Part shown: positions 6,919 to 15,535 of the stretch, piece after piece
Position numbering within the stretch: the first letter of the stretch is position 1
Layout of the letters: each line of letters opens with the position of its first letter
Source of the DNA: an uncultured Erysipelotrichaceae bacterium
GTDB lineage: Bacteria > Bacillota_I > Bacilli_A > Erysipelotrichales > Coprobacillaceae
Direction: 5' to 3'
DNA: 16,678 nt
Assembly (NCBI GenBank): GCA_945981915.1
Contig: CAMFRJ010000004.1
Coordinates: 1 to 16,678, forward strand
Notes under the pieces: model-generated
What the model saw: the letters and a program-made list of their open reading frames with translations, nothing else
What the model was told of the DNA's origin: nothing
Databases searched by the model: none
Made by a program: the position numbers and the translations under genes

Positions 6919-6941
6919 GAACTCCAAGAAGGTGATAATAG

Positions 6942-9128
6942 ATGTATATATTAAAAGTTCTTGTTGAACACCCTATTGCTCGTTTGGATATGACATTTGA
7001 TTATTTATCCAATCACTATGTAGAACCGGGATGTCGTGTGAAGATTCGTTTTGGACATCAACATATTGTTGGTTATGTTGATGATATTGAAGAAAGTATG
7101 AAAACGAAGGAACAATTAGAAAAAGAAAGTGGTTTTACTTATCATTTTATTCAAGATGTTATTGATGAAAAACCATTGCTTAATCAAGAACTAGAAGAAT
7201 TGTCTCATTTTTTATCTAAACAGACGTTATCACCAAGAATGGCTTGTTTACAATGTATGTTACCACCACAACTTAAACCGGCAAGTCAAAAACATACGGG
7301 AATCAAATATGAAAGATATGTTCATTTTATTCAAGATATTCCTTTAAAAACGGCGAAACAACAAGCTGCTTTGGAATATATCAAAAAACATGATGATCTT
7401 TCATTAAACAATTATCCGTTTTCTTTGACAATTTTAAATAATATAGAAAAACAAGGGGCTATTGAGATCATCAAAAAAGAAGTGTATCGTGATCCTTATC
7501 TTCATGATGAAATCATTGAAAAAGAATATCCTTTAACACCTCAACAACAGCGAGTTGTTCATGATATTCTCAATGCCTATGATCATTATGAAACATTTTT
7601 ATTACATGGTGTAACAGGCTCAGGTAAGACAGAAGTCTATCTTCATTTATCAAGGTTTGTGATTGCTCATCAAAAGACAGTTTTGATGCTGGTTCCAGAG
7701 ATTGCTTTGACACCGATGATGGTTCAAGCTTTTAAAAGACGTTTTGGAAAAGAAGTGGCTATCCTTCATTCTAAGCTTTCAGAAGGAGAAAGATATGATG
7801 AATATAGACGTATCGTCGCGAAAGATGTCAAGATTGTTGTGGGAGCAAGAAGCGCAGTTTTTGCGCCACTTGAAAATATTGGATTGATCATCATTGATGA
7901 AGAACACGATGCCAGCTATAAACAAGAAAGCCCACCACGTTATCTGACAAGTCAGATTGCTAGAAAAAGAGGACAATATCATCACTGTCCAGTGATTTTA
8001 GGAAGTGCTACACCTTCTTTAGAAAGCTATAGCAGAGCTTTAAAAGGAATCTATCATTTATGTGAGTTGCCTGAACGTATTAATCAAAATGAATTACCAG
8101 AAATTGAATTGATTGACATGGTTGAAGAGATGAAGCACCGTCGCTATGGACCACTTTGTCAAAAGATGGAAGAAGCAATCGAAGACAGACTTGCTAAAAA
8201 AGAACAGGTCATGTTGTTGTTGAATAAAAGAGGCTATTCAACATTTTTAAAGTGTCAGGATTGTCAAAGTGTGATCAAATGTCCGCATTGTGATGTGACC
8301 TTGACCTATCATAAAGAATCCCAAAGCTTAAAATGTCATTATTGTCATTATAGTCAAGAGGCAACGATGATCTGTCCTCAATGTCATGGTCATCATATGA
8401 AAATGATAGGAACAGGGACACAAAAAATAGAAGAATATATACAAAGTCGTTTTTTAAATGCACGTATCATACGATATGACGTTGATTCAACGAGTAGAAA
8501 AGGTGTTCATGAAAAGTTGTTGGAACAGTTTGAAAATCAAGAAGCAGATATCTTACTAGGAACACAGATGATTGCGAAAGGACTTCATTTTGAAAATGTG
8601 ACATTTGTTGGTGTCATTAATGCTGATATTTCTTTAAATATTCCTGATTTTCGTGCTAATGAAAGGACTTTCCAACTATTAGAACAGGTTTCTGGAAGAA
8701 GTGGTAGAGGTAAGAAGAAAGGTTCTGTCATGATTCAAACGTATAATCCTGATCATTTTGTTTTACAATGTGTACAACATCATGACTACCATAAATTTTA
8801 TCAGGAAGAAATGAAATTGCGTCAATTGGCACATTATCCACCTTATTGTTATCTGGTAAGTATCTTGATTCAAGGAAAAAATGAAAATGAAGTGGCCCAA
8901 AGTGCTAGGGATATTAAAGTCTATCTGCAAAAACAGCTCAATCATGTTGCCATCTTAGGTCCTGCACCTAGTATGATCTATAAGTTAAACGATGACTATC
9001 GTCAACGTTTAACTTTAAAAATCGTAGAGACAAAGAATTTATATCCCGTATTAGAAAGAATGAATGATTTTTATAAAAAAAGAAAGGTAAATGTGATATG
9101 TGATTTTCATCCATACACAATGATATAA
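6942..9128 (+). CDS. priA: Primosomal helicase PriA (replication restart)
   Basis: A 728-residue 3'-5' DNA helicase that reloads the replisome at collapsed forks. The N-terminal 3'-end-binding domain starts MYILKVLVEHPI and includes RLDMTFDY and GCRVKIRFG. The helicase core has Walker A GVTGSGKT (223-230), Walker B DEEH (319-322), GSATPS, and the later motifs GTQMIAKGLHFENV and QVSGRSGRG. Between the RecA lobes lie four CxxC pairs (438/441, 447/450, 465/468, 478/481) that bind two zinc ions. All key residues are present. The Shine-Dalgarno AAGAAGGTGAT precedes the ATG. It heads the operon and ends 2 bases before rsmB; the def-fmt pair found next in Bacillus is not there. Confidence 0.96.
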   Translation: MYILKVLVEHPIARLDMTFDYLSNHYVEPGCRVKIRFGHQHIVGYVDDIEESMKTKEQLEKESGFTYHFIQDVIDEKPLLNQELEELSHFLSKQTLSPRMACLQCMLPPQLKPASQKHTGIKYERYVHFIQDIPLKTAKQQAALEYIKKHDDLSLNNYPFSLTILNNIEKQGAIEIIKKEVYRDPYLHDEIIEKEYPLTPQQQRVVHDILNAYDHYETFLLHGVTGSGKTEVYLHLSRFVIAHQKTVLMLVPEIALTPMMVQAFKRRFGKEVAILHSKLSEGERYDEYRRIVAKDVKIVVGARSAVFAPLENIGLIIIDEEHDASYKQESPPRYLTSQIARKRGQYHHCPVILGSATPSLESYSRALKGIYHLCELPERINQNELPEIELIDMVEEMKHRRYGPLCQKMEEAIEDRLAKKEQVMLLLNKRGYSTFLKCQDCQSVIKCPHCDVTLTYHKESQSLKCHYCHYSQEATMICPQCHGHHMKMIGTGTQKIEEYIQSRFLNARIIRYDVDSTSRKGVHEKLLEQFENQEADILLGTQMIAKGLHFENVTFVGVINADISLNIPDFRANERTFQLLEQVSGRSGRGKKKGSVMIQTYNPDHFVLQCVQHHDYHKFYQEEMKLRQLAHYPPYCYLVSILIQGKNENEVAQSARDIKVYLQKQLNHVAILGPAPSMIYKLNDDYRQRLTLKIVETKNLYPVLERMNDFYKKRKVNVICDFHPYTMI

Positions 9129-9130
9129 CA

Positions 9131-10381
9131 ATGGCAAGACAACATGCATATGACATTTTAAATCAATATTTTTTAGATGACAGTTATTTGAATATTGCTT
9201 TAAATGAAAGCTTACAAGATAGTCATCTTAAAAGACAAGATAAAGATCTTTGTACAACAATTGTTTACGGTACGATTCAAAATCTGATATATTTGCAATA
9301 TCAGTTAGAACCTTATATTAAAGGAAAAAAAGTAAAACGTAAAATCAAAACAATTTTATTGATGTCCTTATATCAGATGATCTTCTTAAATAAGATTCCT
9401 GAATATGCCATCATCAATGAGGCAGTTGCCTTAGCGAAACAAGATAATTTTCAAGCAGGACGATTTGTCAATGGTGTCTTAAGAAATTTCAAAAGGAATC
9501 CTTTAAGATCATGTGATGAACTCAGTGAAAAAGAAAGATTATCAATAGAAACTTCTCATCCTTTATGGATGATCAATATGTTTGAAAAACAATATGGATT
9601 AGAAAAAACAATAAAGATCACTCATGAAGATAACACGATACCTTCTAGAAGTGCCAGAGTGAACACTTTAAAAATGACTCGTGAACAGTTGTTGAAAGAT
9701 CCTGCTTTTCAAAAAAGTTCTTTGTCAAAAGATGGCGTTTTCTATCAAAAAGGAAACATTGCACAAAGTGAAGCCTTTTTAAAAGGATATGTCACGATTC
9801 AAGATGAATCGAGTCAGTTGGTTGCTCCACTTCTAGGAGTACAAGATGGTGAATATGTTTTGGATATGTGTGGAGCTCCCGGTAGCAAGACGACCCATCT
9901 CTCTATGTTGATGCACAATACAGGTACAATAGAAGTCTATGATCTTTATGAACATAAAATGAAACTGATTGAACAAAACTGCCAAAGATTAGGAGTCAAA
10001 AATGTCAAGGCGCATGTCTATGATGCAACTTGCTTAGATGACATTTATCATAGTGAAACATTTGATCGTATCTTACTTGATGCTCCTTGCTCGGGATTAG
10101 GTGTTTTAAAAAGAAAACCAGAGATCAAATATCATGATTCTCGTGTCATGGATGAACTGATACCAATTCAAACAAAATTATTAGAAAAGGCATACTATTT
10201 ATTGAAAAATAATGGTACAATGGTTTATAGTACTTGTACTATCAATAAAAAAGAAAATGATTTTATGATAGAGCAGTTTATCAAAAAACATCCAGATATG
10301 AAAGTCGTCCATCAAAAAACAATTTTAAATTATGAATATCACAGTGATGGCTTTTTTATGTGTAAGATGAAAAAAGGGTAG
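9131..10381 (+). CDS. rsmB: 16S rRNA m5C967 methyltransferase RsmB
   Basis: Uses S-adenosylmethionine to methylate C967 (E. coli numbering) of 16S rRNA. The 416 residues comprise a NusB-like RNA-binding N-terminus (about 1-135, MARQHAYDILNQYF onward), and the Rossmann catalytic domain. Motif I is DMCGAPGSKT (245-254), motif IV is DAPCSGLG with Cys320 that frees the product, and motif VI is YSTCT with the nucleophile Cys369. The start is set by family alignment and by the 2-base gap to the priA stop; no Shine-Dalgarno is visible, so translation probably depends on ribosomes finishing priA. The 3' end carries AAAAAGGG, the ribosome site of rlmN. Confidence 0.95.
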   Translation: MARQHAYDILNQYFLDDSYLNIALNESLQDSHLKRQDKDLCTTIVYGTIQNLIYLQYQLEPYIKGKKVKRKIKTILLMSLYQMIFLNKIPEYAIINEAVALAKQDNFQAGRFVNGVLRNFKRNPLRSCDELSEKERLSIETSHPLWMINMFEKQYGLEKTIKITHEDNTIPSRSARVNTLKMTREQLLKDPAFQKSSLSKDGVFYQKGNIAQSEAFLKGYVTIQDESSQLVAPLLGVQDGEYVLDMCGAPGSKTTHLSMLMHNTGTIEVYDLYEHKMKLIEQNCQRLGVKNVKAHVYDATCLDDIYHSETFDRILLDAPCSGLGVLKRKPEIKYHDSRVMDELIPIQTKLLEKAYYLLKNNGTMVYSTCTINKKENDFMIEQFIKKHPDMKVVHQKTILNYEYHSDGFFMCKMKKG

Positions 10382-10385
10382 AAAA

Positions 10386-11408
10386 ATGAAACATATTTAT
10401 AATTATTCTTTAGATGATCTGACAACATATTTTCAAGAAATAAAACAAAAACCATTTCATGCTAAGCAGGTTTATCAATGGCTTTATTCAAAAATGGTTT
10501 ATGATTTTGAAGATATGTCTAATATCTCTAAAAATTTAAGAGAACAATTAAATAAAGAAATGGTCATCGATGATTTGAAAATCAAAGAAAAACAGGTTTC
10601 ACAAGATGGAACTATCAAATATTTATTTCAGTTAAGTGATGGTCATTTCATTGAGTCGGTCTTAATGATACATGATTATGGTCAATCACTTTGTGTGACC
10701 AGTCAAGTGGGATGTAATATGCATTGTTCTTTTTGTGCCAGTGGTTTATTAAAAAAACAAAGAGATCTGACTGCTGGAGAGATGGTTAATCAGATTATGG
10801 CAGTGTCTCGTGATACCGGAATTCGTATTTCGCATGTCGTTGTCATGGGAACTGGGGAGCCATTTGATAATTATGATGAGGTGATGAAATTCGTGAGAAT
10901 TATTAATCAGCCTCATGGTCTTGCGATTGGAGCAAGGCATATTACCATTTCTACATGTGGTTTGGTTCCTATGATTGAAAGGTATAGTCATGAAGGAATA
11001 CAAACCAATTTGGCTATTTCTTTACATGCACCTAATGATCTCATTAGAAATCAGTTAATGCCAGTTAATCAAGCTTTTCCTATGGATCAGTTAAGGGAAA
11101 GTATCAAGAAATATATTGAAACAACTCATCGAAGAGTGACATTTGAATATATTCTTTTAGATGGTGTCAATGATTCATTGGTATGTGCTAGACAACTCGC
11201 ACATTATGTCAAAGGATTAAATGCTTATGTGAATTTAATTCCTTATAATAGTGTTGATGAGCATGGCTTTTCACCAAGTCAAAATGTTGAGGCTTTTAAA
11301 GATGAATTATTACGCTTAAAAGTCAATTGTACTGTAAGAAAAGAACATGGTCGAGATATCGATGGAGCATGTGGTCAGTTAAGGGCCAAACGTAGTGGGG
11401 TGATATAA
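10386..11408 (+). CDS. rlmN: Dual-specificity radical-SAM methyltransferase RlmN
   Basis: Makes 2-methyladenosine at A2503 of 23S rRNA and, in E. coli, at A37 of some tRNAs. The 340-residue protein has the N-terminal accessory domain, the radical-SAM cluster motif CNMHCSFC (Cys110, 114, 117), the SAM-binding GTGEPFDNYDEV, and the methyl-carrying Cys329 in DIDGACGQLR. Length and motifs are standard. The ATG is 5 bases after the rsmB stop, with AAAAAGGG as ribosome site. Its stop shares one base with the prpC start (TAATG). Confidence 0.96.
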   Translation: MKHIYNYSLDDLTTYFQEIKQKPFHAKQVYQWLYSKMVYDFEDMSNISKNLREQLNKEMVIDDLKIKEKQVSQDGTIKYLFQLSDGHFIESVLMIHDYGQSLCVTSQVGCNMHCSFCASGLLKKQRDLTAGEMVNQIMAVSRDTGIRISHVVVMGTGEPFDNYDEVMKFVRIINQPHGLAIGARHITISTCGLVPMIERYSHEGIQTNLAISLHAPNDLIRNQLMPVNQAFPMDQLRESIKKYIETTHRRVTFEYILLDGVNDSLVCARQLAHYVKGLNAYVNLIPYNSVDEHGFSPSQNVEAFKDELLRLKVNCTVRKEHGRDIDGACGQLRAKRSGVI

Positions 11409-12148
11409 TGGAGTATTTTGCAGCAACTGATATTGGAAGGGTCAGAGAAAAAAATCAAGATCAAGCTGTGACAGCCATCAACTTAAAAGATCAGGTTTTG
11501 GGACTTGTCTGTGATGGAATGGGAGGACATAAAGCAGGTGAAATTGCTTCACATGTCGTGGAAAATCATGTATTAACTTGTTTTCGTGCCAATCCACCAT
11601 TTCTTGATGATGAAGAAGTTGAAAATTGGTTAATTGATACTGTTTTAGAAGCTCATCAGATTGTGAAAAGAATGGCTAATATGGATGAGGATACTAAAGG
11701 TATGGGAACGACTGTTGCTATTGCGGTTGTTATTGAAGATGATGTTTATCTCTGTCATGTAGGAGATAGTCGTATTTATTTATATGATTGCCATTGCTTA
11801 AAACAGGTGACAAAAGATCACACGCTCGTTAATGAATTGATTGAACGAGGAGCAATTTCTATAGAAGAAGGAAAAAATCATCGTCAGAAAAATGTTTTGA
11901 TGCAGGCTATTGGTGTAGATATGGATATTGTTCCTGAAATGAAAAAAGTGTCTTTAAAGGGTAGAAATATTTTGATTTGTTCAGATGGTTTATATAATAA
12001 TTTAACAGATCAGGATATACTTCAAATCCTTTGTCAAAAAGATAAGGTTGAAAATAAAGTGAAAGCATTGATCAATGAAGCGAATGCACATGGTGGTAGT
12101 GATAATATAGCAGTTGTTCTAATTGAAGGAGGCGGTGATGATGAATAA
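11408..12148 (+). CDS. prpC: PP2C-type Ser/Thr protein phosphatase PrpC
   Basis: A 246-residue manganese-dependent phosphatase that reverses phosphorylation by the neighbouring kinase. The family motifs are in order: TDIGRVREKNQDQ (Asp18), CDGMGGH (Asp36), GMGTTV, VGDSRIYL, TKDHTLV, LICSDGLYNNL (Asp193) and GGSDNIAVV (Asp232). The four aspartates that hold the metals are all present. No membrane segment is seen, so it is cytosolic. GGGGTGAT precedes the ATG, which overlaps the rlmN stop by one base. The 3' end contains the kinase's ribosome site and start. Confidence 0.95.
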   Translation: MEYFAATDIGRVREKNQDQAVTAINLKDQVLGLVCDGMGGHKAGEIASHVVENHVLTCFRANPPFLDDEEVENWLIDTVLEAHQIVKRMANMDEDTKGMGTTVAIAVVIEDDVYLCHVGDSRIYLYDCHCLKQVTKDHTLVNELIERGAISIEEGKNHRQKNVLMQAIGVDMDIVPEMKKVSLKGRNILICSDGLYNNLTDQDILQILCQKDKVENKVKALINEANAHGGSDNIAVVLIEGGGDDE

Positions 12149-14015
12149 AATGATAGCGGAACGTTATGAACTTATTGATATTATTGGCCAAGGTGGTATG
12201 GCAGATGTTTATTTAGCACGTGATACGATCTTAAATCGTACGATTGCTATTAAGTTATTACGTACATCTTTAGCCAAAGATCCTGTCTATATTGCTAGAT
12301 TTCAAAGAGAAGCGAGTGCAGCTGCTGCGCTTTCGCATAAAAATATTGTTGAAATATATGATGTGGGTGAAGATAATGATCAATATTATATTGTGATGGA
12401 ATATGTTCCAGGAACAACATTAAAAGATTTGATCTTAAAACGTGGAGCGCTTCATGTTATGGAAGCAATCGATATTATGAAACAGGTTCTTTCAGGAACG
12501 GCGAGAGCACATAAGATGGGAATCATTCATAGAGATCTCAAGCCACAAAATATCTTGGTCACAGATTCAGGTGTTGCCAAAATTGCCGATTTTGGAATTG
12601 CATCAATCCAATCATTGACACAGTTTACACAAACAGATGTGATCATGGGATCTTTACATTATTTGGCACCTGAATTAGCACGTGGTGAAAAAGCGACAGT
12701 CCAAAGTGATATCTATGCTTTAGGAATTGTATTTTATGAATTATTACGTGGCGAAGTTCCTTTTAATGGAGAATCACCAGTCAATATCGCTTTAAAGCAT
12801 ATGCAAGAAGATTTGCCTTCTTTATTGGAATTTAATCCAACGATTCCTCAATCAGTTGAAAATATTATTATTAAGGCAACTGCCAAGAATTTAAAGGACA
12901 GATATAAAAGTGCAGATGAAATGCTTTTAGATTTACAGACATGTTTATCTAGGGATGAAGAAAAATTAGTGTTTGATCATAAAGAACAAGCTGATCCAAC
13001 AATTGTCATCAATCCAAGAAATATCTTTGATAATGATAGTGAACCAGATGATCATGAGATGGTCAGACAAAAACCAGAACAAAAAAAGAATGAAGAAAAG
13101 AAAAAGTTTGATCCAAAGATGATAGCGGGAATTGTTGTTGGGGCAATTGCTGTTTTGGCTTTATTGATTTATTTTATTTTCTTTAGAGGTGGTTCTGATG
13201 CTAGCGTGATGCCTGATTTAACAGGAATGACACAAAAAGAAGCTGTTGAATTATTAGAAAAATATGAAGTCACGATCGATAAAACAGTTTATACGGAATT
13301 ATCAGAAGAATATGATAAAGGAGAAATTATTCAGACAGATCCAAAGAGTGGTGAATCTATCAAAAAAGGAGATGTTGTGAAAATTACTGTTTCTAAAGGA
13401 AAATATATTATCGTAGGTAATTATGTTGGTATGACCAAAGATGAAGCTATCAAGAAGCTAGAAAGCAAAAAGATGGGCTTTACAGTCGATATCAAAGAAG
13501 AAATCTCTTCTGAAAAAGCAGGAACTGTTATTGATCAAAGCTTAAAAGAAGGTTATAAACAAGATCCAACAGATGAAGATCGTTCTATTACTTTAACTGT
13601 CTCTAAAGGAAGTTATACTGTTTTAGAAAACTATGTTGGAATGTCTTATGAAACAGCAAAAGCAAAATTGGAAGCGATTGGCTTTAAGGTAGAAAGAAAT
13701 GATCAAGTCAGTGACAAGGATGCCGGAACTGTTATTGCACAAAATTTAGCAAGTGGTTATAAGGTTGATCCTGATGATAAAGATCGCTATATTACACTTA
13801 CCGTTTCTTCAGGAAATAGTGTTTCTGTTCCAAATGTCATTGGTAGGGATGCTGATGATGCACGAAAATATTTAGAAAGTGCAGGTTTTGTTGTTGAACC
13901 GATTGCTGGCGAAAAGAGTGAAGATAAAGCAGGGCAAGTTTACAAACAAACACCTAGTGGTGGTTCAAGTGCAAAGAAAGGATCAACAATTACAATCTAT
14001 TATTATGACGAATAA
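12141..14015 (+). CDS. prkC: PASTA-domain Ser/Thr protein kinase PrkC/Stk
   Basis: A 624-residue membrane kinase. Its outer PASTA modules sense muropeptides or lipid II in relatives, and the inner kinase phosphorylates cell-wall, translation and growth regulators. Kinase motifs: glycine loop IGQGGMADV, Lys38 (AIKLL), HRDLKPQN (Asp132), DFG (Asp150) and LAPELARG. A charged juxtamembrane stretch leads to one membrane span (about 327-349). Four PASTA repeats follow (about 355-421, 422-491, 492-560, 561-622). The second and third are near copies of one another and begin NYVGM instead of VPNVxG. Start: AAGGAGG (12126-12132) is 8 nt before the ATG at 12141; an ATG at 12138 is also possible. A TTG at 12123 lies upstream of this ribosome site and is unlikely. 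The gene overlaps prpC by 8 bases and rsgA by 11. Confidence 0.95.
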   Translation: MNKMIAERYELIDIIGQGGMADVYLARDTILNRTIAIKLLRTSLAKDPVYIARFQREASAAAALSHKNIVEIYDVGEDNDQYYIVMEYVPGTTLKDLILKRGALHVMEAIDIMKQVLSGTARAHKMGIIHRDLKPQNILVTDSGVAKIADFGIASIQSLTQFTQTDVIMGSLHYLAPELARGEKATVQSDIYALGIVFYELLRGEVPFNGESPVNIALKHMQEDLPSLLEFNPTIPQSVENIIIKATAKNLKDRYKSADEMLLDLQTCLSRDEEKLVFDHKEQADPTIVINPRNIFDNDSEPDDHEMVRQKPEQKKNEEKKKFDPKMIAGIVVGAIAVLALLIYFIFFRGGSDASVMPDLTGMTQKEAVELLEKYEVTIDKTVYTELSEEYDKGEIIQTDPKSGESIKKGDVVKITVSKGKYIIVGNYVGMTKDEAIKKLESKKMGFTVDIKEEISSEKAGTVIDQSLKEGYKQDPTDEDRSITLTVSKGSYTVLENYVGMSYETAKAKLEAIGFKVERNDQVSDKDAGTVIAQNLASGYKVDPDDKDRYITLTVSSGNSVSVPNVIGRDADDARKYLESAGFVVEPIAGEKSEDKAGQVYKQTPSGGSSAKKGSTITIYYYDE

Positions 14016-14892
14016 TTTAAAAAAAGGACGAGTTGTCAAAGCTCTATCAGGATTTTATTATATTGATGATGGACAAATGATCCATCAATGTCGCGCAAGA
14101 GGGAAGTTAAGAAAACAAGCGTTGAAACCTGTTGTTGGCGATTTCGTTGAATTTCAAGAAGGTAACCATGATGATGGTTACCTTATGAAAATTTTAGAGA
14201 GAAAAAATGTTTTAAAGAGACCACCCATTGCCAATGTTGATCAGGCAATTCTTGTGTTTTCTAGAAAAGAGCCGGACTTTTCTAGATTATTATTAGATAA
14301 GTTTTTATTGCTGATTGAACATCAGGAAATTGTTCCAATCATTGTGATTTCTAAAATGGATCTTGAAAGTGATGATAGCATTGATCAATATATTGATGAG
14401 TATCGCCTAGCTGGTTATCAGGTGATTGAAACAAGTTCTAAAGATCATTTGGGTATTGAAGAGTTAAAAGCTGTTTTTAAAGATAAGGTAACGGTCTTTA
14501 CAGGACAAAGTGGTGTTGGAAAATCAAGTTTATTGAATGCTTTAGATATTCAATTGAATCTAGAAACTAATGAAATATCGAAAGCTTTAGGAAGAGGAAA
14601 ACATACGACCAGACATGTTGAATTGATGAAGATGTATGGTGGCTATGTGGGGGATACGCCAGGCTTTTCTTCTTTAGAATTAGAGATGGATCCTGTTGAA
14701 GCAGCGGTTGCTTATCATGATTTTTATGAATTATCAAAGCATTGTAAATTTACAGGGTGTCTGCATGATAAAGAACCACATTGTGCAGTGAAGGAAGCTG
14801 TTGAAAAACAAATCATATCTAAAGAAAGATATGATAATTATATTATGATGTTAAATGAGTTGAAGAAGAGAAAGGAAAAATTTTATGGTTAA
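14005..14892 (+). CDS. rsgA: Ribosome small-subunit biogenesis GTPase RsgA
   Basis: A circularly permuted GTPase that checks late 30S maturation and is inhibited by (p)ppGpp in relatives. The 295 residues comprise an N-terminal OB fold (about 1-75, KGRVVKALSGFYYI), then the motifs in permuted order: G4 SKMD (116-119), G1 GQSGVGKSS (167-175), G2 GRGKHTTRH and G3 DTPG (217-220). A C-terminal zinc motif follows (Cys247, Cys252, His254, Cys260). G4 has Ser in place of the common Asn or Thr. The ATG at 14005 gives the family N-terminus; a longer open frame from 13879 lies wholly over prkC and is rejected. No Shine-Dalgarno is close, so the 11-base overlap with prkC suggests coupled translation. 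A perfect hairpin lies at 14159-14184. Confidence 0.95.
   Translation: MTNNLKKGRVVKALSGFYYIDDGQMIHQCRARGKLRKQALKPVVGDFVEFQEGNHDDGYLMKILERKNVLKRPPIANVDQAILVFSRKEPDFSRLLLDKFLLLIEHQEIVPIIVISKMDLESDDSIDQYIDEYRLAGYQVIETSSKDHLGIEELKAVFKDKVTVFTGQSGVGKSSLLNALDIQLNLETNEISKALGRGKHTTRHVELMKMYGGYVGDTPGFSSLELEMDPVEAAVAYHDFYELSKHCKFTGCLHDKEPHCAVKEAVEKQIISKERYDNYIMMLNELKKRKEKFYG
14159..14184 (+). repeat. Perfect 11-bp inverted repeat inside rsgA
   Basis: AAGGTAACCAT (14159-14169) and ATGGTTACCTT (14174-14184) pair fully around the loop GATG. It encodes part of the EGNHDDGYL loop of the OB domain, where the family is variable. No T-run follows, so it is not a standard terminator. Confidence 0.85.
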
Positions 14893-15535
14893 GATTGCAC
14901 CTTCATTATTATCTGCTAATTTTGCATATTTAAAAGAAGAAATTGATGAGATTAAAAAAGCCGATGCTGATTGGATTCATTATGATGTCATGGATGGTCA
15001 TTTTGTACCTAATATTTCTTTTGGTTATAGTATTTTAAAAGATGTTTCAAAGGTTACAGACATGTTTTTAGATGTTCATCTGATGATTAGTGATCCTTTC
15101 AAATATGTTGATCATTTTATTGATAGTGGTGCTTCATTGATCGTTTTTCATGTTGAAGCAATGAAAGATGAAGCTAACATTCAAGCGTTGATTGAACATA
15201 TTCATGAAAAAAATGTACAAGTAGGAATCAGTATCAAACCAGCAACGGCTGTTGATGTCATTGACAAGTATCTTGCTATGTTGGATGTTGTCTTAGTGAT
15301 GTCTGTGGAACCAGGTTTTGGTGGACAATCATTTATGGAAAGCTCTTTGGATAAAGTGAGAGATCTCAAAATGAGACGTGAGTTGAATCATTATCATTAT
15401 CTCATTGAAATTGATGGTGGTATCAATGCGCAAACAGGGCAACTTTGTAAGGATGCAGGTGTTGATGTGATGGTTGCAGGAAGTTATGTTTTTCAGGGAG
15501 ATAATTATCAAGAAAGAATTGAGTCTTTAAGATGA
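14885..15535 (+). CDS. rpe: Ribulose-phosphate 3-epimerase
   Basis: Interconverts ribulose-5-phosphate and xylulose-5-phosphate in the pentose phosphate pathway. The 216-residue TIM barrel shows IAPSLLSANF, the metal and catalytic residues His32 and Asp34 (IHYDVMDGHFVPN), His65 (LDVHLM), the phosphate-binding SVEPGFGGQSF, Asp177 (EIDGGI) and VMVAGSYVF. All are as expected, and length is normal. AAAGGA (14871-14876) stands 8 nt before the ATG, which overlaps the end of rsgA by 8 bases. Its stop overlaps the thiN start (ATGA). Confidence 0.97.
   Translation: MVKIAPSLLSANFAYLKEEIDEIKKADADWIHYDVMDGHFVPNISFGYSILKDVSKVTDMFLDVHLMISDPFKYVDHFIDSGASLIVFHVEAMKDEANIQALIEHIHEKNVQVGISIKPATAVDVIDKYLAMLDVVLVMSVEPGFGGQSFMESSLDKVRDLKMRRELNHYHYLIEIDGGINAQTGQLCKDAGVDVMVAGSYVFQGDNYQERIESLR

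Larger units (their letters stand above)
6661..6941. other. Gene-free gap between gmk and priA with short inverted repeats
   Basis: No coding sequence with a plausible start and ribosome site is present on either strand. The longest candidate, a 42-codon frame from 6839, has a weak Shine-Dalgarno and runs into priA in another frame. The stretch holds three mutually complementary short segments: TGATGT (6780-6785), TTGACATCA (6792-6800) and ATGTCAA (6818-6824). It also holds an imperfect hairpin at 6865-6888 and the priA -10 at 6910-6918. In Bacillus the genes rpoZ and coaBC lie at this point. Confidence 0.7.

Noticed and set aside
6839..6967. 42-codon frame in the gmk-priA gap
   Set aside because: Weak ribosome site, overlap with priA in another frame, and no likeness to omega or other small proteins.
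12123..12140. TTG start of prkC at 12123
   Set aside because: It lies upstream of the AAGGAGG ribosome site, which serves the ATG at 12141 (or 12138).
13879..14004. Longer rsgA starting at 13879
   Set aside because: The extra part lies wholly over the last PASTA repeat of prkC and lacks homology to RsgA; the ATG at 14005 gives the normal N-terminus.
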